Assembly: GCA_005787025.1 (NCBI GenBank)
Contig: SYCH01000077.1
Coordinates: 1 to 5,591 of the forward strand
DNA: 5,591 nucleotides
DNA from: Actinomycetota bacterium
GTDB taxonomy: Bacteria; Actinomycetota; Acidimicrobiia; Acidimicrobiales; Ilumatobacteraceae
Direction: 5' to 3'
Shown: one piece after another, positions 1 through 4,761 of the stretch
Layout of the letters: each line of letters opens with the position of its first letter
Position numbering within the stretch: the stretch's first letter is position 1
Notes under the pieces: model-generated
Database searches by the model: none
What the model was told of the DNA's origin: nothing
What the model saw: only the letters and a program-made list of their open reading frames with translations
Position numbers and translations under genes: made by a program

Positions 1-1
1 G

Positions 2-361
2 CTGTCCGCTGGCTACTACGACGCGTACTACGGCAAGGCCCTGAAGGTGCGCCGTCTCATCAGTGACGATTTCGCGCGCGCGTACGCCACGGCCGACGTG
101 TTGCTGACGCCGACCTCGCCGATCCCGGCGTTCAAGGTGGGGGAGAAAGCCGACGACCCGTTGTCCATGTACCTCTGCGACGTTTACACGATCCCCACCA
201 ACCTGGCCGGACACCCCGCGATGAGCGTTCCGTTCGGTGAATCCCGCGACGGTTTGCCCATCGGTGTTCAAGTGATGGCGTCCACGCTGGGCGAGCAACC
301 CATGTTCAAGGTGGCTTCCGCCCTCGAACGACACATGAACTCCACGGGAGGTCGATCATGA
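2..361 (+). CDS. gatA: Aspartyl/glutamyl-tRNA amidotransferase subunit A, C-terminal part (5' end outside window)
   Basis: GatA is the amidase subunit of the cytoplasmic GatCAB complex. It releases ammonia from glutamine (or asparagine) so that GatB can convert Glu-tRNA(Gln) or Asp-tRNA(Asn) to the correctly charged tRNA. Only the last 119 residues are present. The reading frame is open from the first bases, beginning LSAGYYDAYYGKA, so the GTG at 47 is internal and not a start. Family hallmarks visible here are VLLTPTSPIPAF, the MYLCDVYTIPTNLAGHPA block and the LPIGVQVM segment, all typical of the GatA C-terminus. The Ser-cisSer-Lys catalytic triad lies upstream, outside the window. The TGA stop (359-361) overlaps the gatB ATG as ATGA, which implies co-transcription and probably translational coupling. 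Identity is secure; only the truncation limits what can be said. Confidence 0.96.
   Translation: MSAGYYDAYYGKALKVRRLISDDFARAYATADVLLTPTSPIPAFKVGEKADDPLSMYLCDVYTIPTNLAGHPAMSVPFGESRDGLPIGVQVMASTLGEQPMFKVASALERHMNSTGGRS
346..352 (+). promoter_or_regulatory. Shine-Dalgarno site of gatB
   Basis: The sequence GGGAGGT lies inside the last codons of gatA and ends five bases before the gatB ATG at 358. It is the strongest ribosome-binding site in the window and fixes the gatB start at the ATGA overlap. It also contrasts with the two minus-strand genes and folBK, which lack such a site. Confidence 0.8.
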
Positions 362-1824
362 GCCCCGCCGAGATCGTGGTCGCGCCCAACGACGGTTCGT
401 ATCTGATCGACGGCTACGAATTGGTGTGCGGTCTCGAGGTGCACGTGGAATTGGCGACGGCGACCAAGTTGTTCTCGGCCAGTGCCAACCGTTTCGGAGA
501 CGAACCCAACACCCACATCGACCCGGTGACACTCGGCCTGCCCGGCGCGCTTCCGGTGCTGAACCGGCACGCGGTGGAACTCGCCATGCGCATCGGCCTG
601 GCCCTGAACTGCACGGTGCAACCGAGCACGTTCCACCGCAAGAACTACTTCTACCCCGACATGCCCAAGGCGTATCAGATCTCGCAGTACGACCAACCCA
701 TCAACGTCGACGGGTGGTTGGAGCTCCCCGGGGGCAAGCGCATCGGAGTGGAACGTGCCCACCTCGAGGAGGACACCGGCAAGAGCACCCACGTCGGTGG
801 CACCGGTGGTCGAATCCACGGCAGTGATCACTCGTTGATCGACTTCAACCGTGCCGGAGTACCCCTGGTCGAGATCGTCGGCCGTCCCGACATCGCCTCG
901 CCCGACGAGGCCAAGCAGTACGTCACCGAACTTCGCCAGATTCTGGTGGCGGTCGGTGCGAGCGACGCCAAGATGGAAGAGGGCTCGATGCGGTGCGACG
1001 CCAATGTCAGCGTGCGCAAGCCGGGTGCGCCGCTCGGAACGCGTTGCGAGATCAAGAACGTCAACTCCGTGCGTTCGCTCGGTCGCGCCATCGAATACGA
1101 GGCACGTCGTCAGATCGCTCTCATCGAAGCGGGCGAGTCCATTCGGCAGGAGACGCGTCACTGGGACGAGACCGATGGCCGCACGCACACCTTGCGAACG
1201 AAGGAGGATGCCGACGACTACCGGTACTTCCTCGAGCCGGACCTGGTTCCGCTGGATCCGGGCGCCGAATGGATCGAGGCCGTGCGCGCGGCTCTTCCCA
1301 TGCTTCCGCGTGAGCGTCGACTGCGTTTGTCGCGGGCGACCGGTGCTCCCGCCGACGGCGAAGCGGTGATGGTGGTGGTCGAGCGCGGACAGGACGACTA
1401 CGTGTTGGCCGTCGCCGAGTCGGGCGCGGACGTGGCCCGTGCGCTGGTGCACGTGAAGGAGGCGTACGCCGAGCAGAGTGCGCGACCGAGCGTTCCCGCG
1501 GCCGACCTGGCGCGCATGATCGTGATGGAAACGAGCGGGAAGCTGACCTCGACCCAGGCCAAGACCGTGCTGGCCGAACTGGTGGCCAACGGTGGCGGCG
1601 ACGCCGAGGCGATCGCCGCGGCCAAGGGTTTCGAGGCCATGGACGTCTCCGCGTTGGAAGCCATCGTCGACGACGCCATCGCGGCCCAACCCGATGCGTG
1701 GGCCAAGTACTGCGCCGGCGAGGAGAAGGCCATGGGCGCGTTGGTGGGTGCCATCATGAAAGCGAGCAAGGGCAAGGCCGACGGCAAGGCCGTCACCGCG
1801 TTGTTGCAGTCGAAGCGCGGTTAG
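358..1824 (+). CDS. gatB: Aspartyl/glutamyl-tRNA amidotransferase subunit B
   Basis: GatB binds misacylated tRNA, phosphorylates the Glu or Asp carboxylate with ATP, and amidates it with ammonia channelled from GatA. The 488-residue product has normal family length. The catalytic cradle spans roughly residues 20-310. It opens with VCGLEVHVELAT (23-34) and PNTHIDPVTLGLPGALPVLN (50-69), followed by RKNYFYPDMPKAYQISQYDQ (94-113). The family signature LIDFNRAGVPLVEIV (160-174) and KMEEGSMRCDANVSVR (205-220) come next, then DDYRYFLEPDLVPL (286-299). The rest is the helical/YqeY-like tail that contacts tRNA, ending near EEKAMGALVGAIMKASKGKA (455-474). No zinc-type cysteine pairs are seen at the N-terminus, as in several other GatB proteins. 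The start is set by the ATGA overlap and a good Shine-Dalgarno site. The TAG stop interlocks with the stop of the opposing amidase gene, leaving no room for a terminator between them. Confidence 0.98.
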   Translation: MSPAEIVVAPNDGSYLIDGYELVCGLEVHVELATATKLFSASANRFGDEPNTHIDPVTLGLPGALPVLNRHAVELAMRIGLALNCTVQPSTFHRKNYFYPDMPKAYQISQYDQPINVDGWLELPGGKRIGVERAHLEEDTGKSTHVGGTGGRIHGSDHSLIDFNRAGVPLVEIVGRPDIASPDEAKQYVTELRQILVAVGASDAKMEEGSMRCDANVSVRKPGAPLGTRCEIKNVNSVRSLGRAIEYEARRQIALIEAGESIRQETRHWDETDGRTHTLRTKEDADDYRYFLEPDLVPLDPGAEWIEAVRAALPMLPRERRLRLSRATGAPADGEAVMVVVERGQDDYVLAVAESGADVARALVHVKEAYAEQSARPSVPAADLARMIVMETSGKLTSTQAKTVLAELVANGGGDAEAIAAAKGFEAMDVSALEAIVDDAIAAQPDAWAKYCAGEEKAMGALVGAIMKASKGKADGKAVTALLQSKRG

Positions 1825-3077
1825 ACCCGACCCGCCACGATCGCGTCGATCGCCCGACGGCACGTGCGGTCGAAGGCATCGGCCGACATGTGCAGGTGGT
1901 CGACGGGGGTGTCTTCTTCCTTGGTGTGGCTCAACCCGTTCGTGGACGAGGAGAAGATCATGACGGTCGGCACGCTGCGGGCCATCTCGCTGGCGTCGTG
2001 CAGAGCGCCGCTCGGTAGTTCGACGTCGTGACCTTCGACCTCGCGCACGCTGTCGCGGGCCGCGTCGAGCAACACGGGATGGAACGGCATCGGCGCGATG
2101 CGGAAGATGTGTTCCCACTCCACGGTGCAACCCTCGGCTTCGGCGGCGGCTCCGGCGGCGGCGCGACTCTCGGCCAGCATGGTGGCCAACTCGTCGGCGT
2201 CGATGTGGCGCATGTCGAGGGTGATGGTGGTCTCGCCGGCGACCGCGGTGACCACGCCGGGTTTGCAGGCGACCGCGCCCACCGTGGTGACTCCGACGTG
2301 ACGATCGCCGATCTCGGCCACGGCCAATGCGAACCGTGACGCGGCGCGGAAACTGTCGCGACGCATCGGCATGGGCATCGTTCCGGCGTGCGCGGCTTGC
2401 CCGCGGAAGACGAGGCGTTCGCGCTCGATGCCCTTGGTGCCGGTCACCGTGCAGATGCCCCTGCCCAGTGATTCGAGGACGGGGCCTTGTTCGATGTGCA
2501 CCTCGACGTATGCCTTCACGTCGCGCAGTCGGGTGCGCGCGCCGTCCAGGCGGTCGATGTCGACTCCGTGCCGGGGGAGGATGTCGACCAACTTGTTGCC
2601 CTCTTTGTCGGAGAGTCCGCGCAGGATCTCCACGTCGAGGGTCCCCATGACCGCGGCGGATCCGAACAACGAGCGACTGAAGCGAGCCCCTTCCTCGTCG
2701 GCCCAGTCCACGAGGGCGACGGTCACGGGCGGAGTTCCTTCGGCGGCCAACGAACGCAACAGTTCGAGCCCCGCCATCACGCCGAGCGCGCCGTCGAGCC
2801 AGCCGCCCTTGGGAACGCTGTCGAGGTGGCTGCCCACCACCAACGTGTCGGGGCGTTCGCCACCCAGGTAGGCCCACAGGTTGCCGGCCTCGTCCACGTC
2901 GACCTCGACGGGCAACGTGGACAGACTCTCGCGCAGCAATGCACGGGCCTCGAGCCATTCGGGGGTCCAGCACAAGCGTCGCGAACCCTCGGGTCCACCG
3001 GTGCGCGCGGCGAGTTCACGCAGGCTGGTCACCACGCGGGCGGGGTCGAACGTCGAACGAACGGTGCTGTTGACCAT
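1821..3077 (-). CDS. M20-family zinc amidohydrolase (N-carbamoyl-L-amino acid hydrolase / allantoate amidohydrolase / beta-ureidopropionase group)
   Basis: This is a cytoplasmic metal-dependent hydrolase expected to cleave a ureido or amide bond, such as an N-carbamoyl amino acid or allantoate. Its 418 residues match the group's usual length of about 410. The two-metal site is complete by family alignment: H84 in GSHLDSVPKGGWLDG, bridging D95, E129 in DWADEEGARF, H194 in VEVHIEQGP and H384 in GLSHTKEED. The lid/dimerisation insert follows H194 and carries AAHAGTMPM (H230) and DMRHID (R290), positions that contact the substrate carboxylate in relatives. No signal peptide is seen. The start at 3077 gives the first Met before the conserved region. 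It has no Shine-Dalgarno site, but a TACCGT hexamer stands six bases upstream, consistent with a leaderless mRNA. The exact substrate cannot be read from sequence, and no hydantoinase, ureide or transporter gene lies alongside. Family assignment is firm; any specific substrate is inference. Confidence 0.9.
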   Translation of the reverse strand: MVNSTVRSTFDPARVVTSLRELAARTGGPEGSRRLCWTPEWLEARALLRESLSTLPVEVDVDEAGNLWAYLGGERPDTLVVGSHLDSVPKGGWLDGALGVMAGLELLRSLAAEGTPPVTVALVDWADEEGARFSRSLFGSAAVMGTLDVEILRGLSDKEGNKLVDILPRHGVDIDRLDGARTRLRDVKAYVEVHIEQGPVLESLGRGICTVTGTKGIERERLVFRGQAAHAGTMPMPMRRDSFRAASRFALAVAEIGDRHVGVTTVGAVACKPGVVTAVAGETTITLDMRHIDADELATMLAESRAAAGAAAEAEGCTVEWEHIFRIAPMPFHPVLLDAARDSVREVEGHDVELPSGALHDASEMARSVPTVMIFSSSTNGLSHTKEEDTPVDHLHMSADAFDRTCRRAIDAIVAGRV

Positions 3078-3101
3078 GGTTCAACGGTACCGTGGGCGAT
3101 C
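3078..3101. promoter_or_regulatory. Divergent intergenic spacer with a palindromic -10 candidate (ACGGTACCGT)
   Basis: The 24 bases separate the amidase ATG from the folBK GTG. Their centre, 3084-3093, is the perfect palindrome ACGGTACCGT, so the hexamer TACCGT reads the same on both strands (3088-3093 on plus, 3089-3084 on minus). TACCGT fits the loose actinobacterial -10 pattern TANNNT. Six bases separate it from the amidase ATG, placing a transcription start at or next to the A of ATG. Eight bases separate it from the folBK GTG. No convincing -35 element is seen on either side. The palindrome could equally be an operator half-site pair or chance, so promoter function is inferred. Confidence 0.45.
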
Positions 3102-3956
3102 GTGACGGGACGAACGACGGACCACATCCTCATCGAGCGCTTGCGGGTCGTGAGCATCATCGGCGTCCTGGATCACGAGCGGTTCACACCGCAACCGTTG
3201 CAGATCGACGTCGACATCGAGGTCGATCTTCACGACGCCGGCCAGAGCGACGACCTGACGCAGACGGTGCACTACGGCGAGGTGGCGGTGGCCCTCGCGG
3301 AGTTGGCGCGAAACACGCGGTACCAGCTGCTCGAGCGTTTGGCTCAACACATGACCGAGGTCGTGCTGTCGTTCCCATTGGTGCGCGCCGTCGATTTGAC
3401 GCTCACCAAGATGGAACCGCCCATTCCCGAGGACATCGGGTCGACAGCGGTGCGCCTGTATCGAGTGCGGTCGGACTTCTCGTCCAGTAGCCCGCACAAG
3501 GCGATCATCGCCCTCGGCAGCAACATGGGCGACCGCGCCGGCTACTTGCGCTTCGCCCTCGAACGATTGGGTGATCGCGTCACCGCCGAGTCCCAGGTGT
3601 TCGAGACCGATCCGGTGGGCGGCCCCGAGAATCAGGGCGCCTACCTCAACATGGTCGTGGCCATCGACACCGAACTCGATCCGTACGCGCTGCTGCGTTG
3701 GCTGCACCGCATCGAGGCCGACGCGGGTCGCGAGCGGGTCGTCCATTGGGGACCGCGCACTCTCGACTTGGATCTGTTGTTCTTCGACGACGTGGTGATC
3801 GACGGCGGAAACCTGGCGGTGCCACACCCACGGTACGCCGAACGTCGTTTCGTGTTGGCACCGTTGAACGAGGTGGCCCCCGATCGGTGCCCGGTCGGCT
3901 GGGAGACCACCCTTCCGCCCGACGCGGTGTATCCGCGCGGGCCGTTGACGCGTTGA
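3102..3956 (+). CDS. folBK: Bifunctional dihydroneopterin aldolase / 6-hydroxymethyl-7,8-dihydropterin pyrophosphokinase (FolB-FolK fusion)
   Basis: The 284-residue protein joins two successive folate enzymes: FolB cleaves dihydroneopterin to 6-hydroxymethyldihydropterin, and FolK pyrophosphorylates that product with ATP. Residues 6-122 are FolB, starting DHILIERLRV. Catalytic-type residues are E26 (GVLDHER), Y58 (TVHYGE), E78 (LLERLA) and K103 (LTKMEPPIP), matching the conserved Glu, Tyr, Glu and Lys of the family. A short Ser-rich linker (about 124-133, DFSSSSPHK) leads to FolK. FolK shows ALGSNMGDR (137-145), ETDPVGGPENQGAYLN (168-183), GRERVVHWGPRTLDLDLL (209-226) with magnesium-binding D222 and D224, and VPHPRYAERRFVLAPL (240-255). 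The GTG start is chosen because conserved FolB sequence begins within a few residues of it. Upstream codons in the same frame lie antisense to the amidase. There is no clear Shine-Dalgarno site. The downstream neighbour is a DHPS-like gene on the other strand. Both domains look intact. Confidence 0.93.
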   Translation: MTGRTTDHILIERLRVVSIIGVLDHERFTPQPLQIDVDIEVDLHDAGQSDDLTQTVHYGEVAVALAELARNTRYQLLERLAQHMTEVVLSFPLVRAVDLTLTKMEPPIPEDIGSTAVRLYRVRSDFSSSSPHKAIIALGSNMGDRAGYLRFALERLGDRVTAESQVFETDPVGGPENQGAYLNMVVAIDTELDPYALLRWLHRIEADAGRERVVHWGPRTLDLDLLFFDDVVIDGGNLAVPHPRYAERRFVLAPLNEVAPDRCPVGWETTLPPDAVYPRGPLTR

Positions 3957-3958
3957 CG
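3943..3958 (+). repeat. 8-base direct tandem duplication across the folBK stop codon
   Basis: CGTTGACG occurs twice in direct succession (3943-3950 and 3951-3958), and the second copy supplies the TGA stop (3954-3956). Loss of one copy would remove the stop and leave the frame open well into the neighbouring antisense gene region. This may be a chance short repeat. Confidence 0.6.
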
Positions 3959-3967
3959 CGTTCTCCC

Positions 3968-3984
3968 GGGCGACTCAGTCGCCC
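3968..3984. terminator. Short hairpin between convergent folBK and folP-like genes (possible bidirectional terminator)
   Basis: GGGCGAC (3968-3974) pairs perfectly with GTCGCCC (3978-3984) around a three-base loop. The loop is the complement of the TGA stop of the minus-strand gene. The stem is GC-rich and sits where both transcripts should end. No T-run follows on either strand, so this is not a classical intrinsic terminator. It may assist Rho-dependent ending, act as an mRNA 3'-end stabiliser, or be chance. Confidence 0.4.
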
Positions 3985-4727
3985 AGTCCCAACGATCGTT
4001 CGACACGCCGGATCTTCTCGGGGTAGTGGCCGCGGCCGAACTCGGGGCGTTGTTTCAGCACGATCTCCAGAAGTTCGTCGTGTTGCGCCGTTTCTTTCCA
4101 CGGGAGAGCGATGTAGAGCGGAAGACCGAAGACCCGAAGGGCGGACAGATTGGAGTACACGTGCTTCTGGTAGACGTATCGCTCCTCCCACGGCCAGTTC
4201 GACGGCGCGAAGCCGGTGCCGGGGTCGAGTATGCAGAGTTCGCGCAAGCCGAATCGGTCGGCGACGACCAGTTGGGCCTCGAAAAACTCCAGCATCACCT
4301 TCACGGGGTCGGCACGAACCATTTCCATTTCGCGGGGGTTCGGTCCCGAAAGGAACGGCAACACGATCGGCGCGCGGAAGTCGGCGGCCACCTGCCACAT
4401 CTCGTCGGTCTGCATGCCGTCGGCGGCGTTGATCACCGTGGCCCCGGCGGCCAACGCGCGTCGCGTCACCTCGGGCTTCCACGAGTCGATACTGAGGGGC
4501 ACGCCGAACGCGGCCAGAGCCTTCACGATGGATTCCAGTCGATCCCATTCCTCCTGCCACGACACCACGGTGGCGTTGTCGGTGCTGCCTTGGCCACCGA
4601 GATCGATGCCGTCGCATCCGTTGTTCAACAGGTATTCGCCACGACGGGTGGCGGCGGTAGCGTCCACGGCGATTGAATCGACGTTGAGCGAATCCGGAGA
4701 GGCGTTGACCACGCCGTACAAGAACAT
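3975..4727 (-). CDS. folP: Dihydropteroate synthase-like pterin-binding protein (short, divergent; possible FolP2-type paralogue)
   Basis: The 250-residue protein has the TIM-barrel pterin-binding pattern of dihydropteroate synthase, which couples the FolK product with p-aminobenzoate. Motifs in order are GVVNASPDSLN (5-15, N8 matching metal-binding N22 of E. coli FolP), GIDLGGQGSTDN (40-51), LSIDSWKPEV (78-87, D81), VINAADG (98-104, N100), ILDPGTGF (166-173, D168) and ALPWKET (207-213, K211). The pterin-pocket Asp, Asn, Asp and Lys are therefore retained. The usual GGESTRPG loop is replaced, with Asp where the phosphate-binding Arg63 should be. The stretch between K211 and a possible Arg-x-His remnant (R232, H234) is about 13 residues shorter than normal. 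Start 4727 begins directly at the first strand and has a TAACCT hexamer seven bases upstream; an in-frame ATG at 4763 is the alternative. It lies divergent to gpgS and convergent with folBK. The fold is confident; true synthase activity is uncertain. Confidence 0.8.
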   Translation of the reverse strand: MFLYGVVNASPDSLNVDSIAVDATAATRRGEYLLNNGCDGIDLGGQGSTDNATVVSWQEEWDRLESIVKALAAFGVPLSIDSWKPEVTRRALAAGATVINAADGMQTDEMWQVAADFRAPIVLPFLSGPNPREMEMVRADPVKVMLEFFEAQLVVADRFGLRELCILDPGTGFAPSNWPWEERYVYQKHVYSNLSALRVFGLPLYIALPWKETAQHDELLEIVLKQRPEFGRGHYPEKIRRVERSLGLGD

Positions 4728-4734
4728 GGTTCGC

Positions 4735-4740
4735 AGGTTA
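4735..4740 (-). promoter_or_regulatory. -10-like hexamer TAACCT upstream of the folP-like gene
   Basis: On the minus strand, TAACCT fits TANNNT and ends seven bases before the ATG at 4727, which has no Shine-Dalgarno site. This is the spacing expected for a leaderless transcript and repeats the arrangement at the amidase start. It supports 4727 over the alternative ATG at 4763, which lies upstream of the hexamer. Confidence 0.4.
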
Positions 4741-4753
4741 GGGCGAGCGGGGC

Positions 4754-4757
4754 GAGG
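4754..4757 (+). promoter_or_regulatory. Weak ribosome-binding site of gpgS
   Basis: GAGG stands four bases before the gpgS ATG at 4762. Match and spacing are only fair. I see no TANNNT hexamer at leaderless distance on this strand, so gpgS probably has a short leader starting inside the 5' end of the folP-like gene. Confidence 0.35.
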
Positions 4758-4761
4758 CGAC

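Noticed and set aside
47..49. GTG as the start of a small separate gene
   Set aside because: The frame continues upstream to the window edge with conserved GatA sequence, so it is an internal valine codon.
2137..2170. GGC-rich near-repeat resembling a microsatellite
   Set aside because: It encodes an alanine-rich helix (about residues 307-317) in the amidase. Synonymous high-GC alanine codons explain it.
268..2973. A 901-codon open frame on the minus strand across gatB and most of the amidase gene
   Set aside because: It lies antisense to gatB and in another frame over the amidase, is dominated by Arg, Gly and His low-complexity sequence, and shows no family motif. It is a typical shadow frame of high-GC coding DNA.
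3070..3075. TTGACC as a -35 box for folBK
   Set aside because: Only 12 bases separate it from the TACCGT hexamer, too short for a sigma-70-type promoter, and no better -10 lies at 16-18 bases.
2487..3101. An N-terminal extension of folBK by about 200 codons upstream in the same frame
   Set aside because: The extension is antisense to the amidase coding sequence and has no domain, while conserved FolB sequence begins right after the GTG at 3102.
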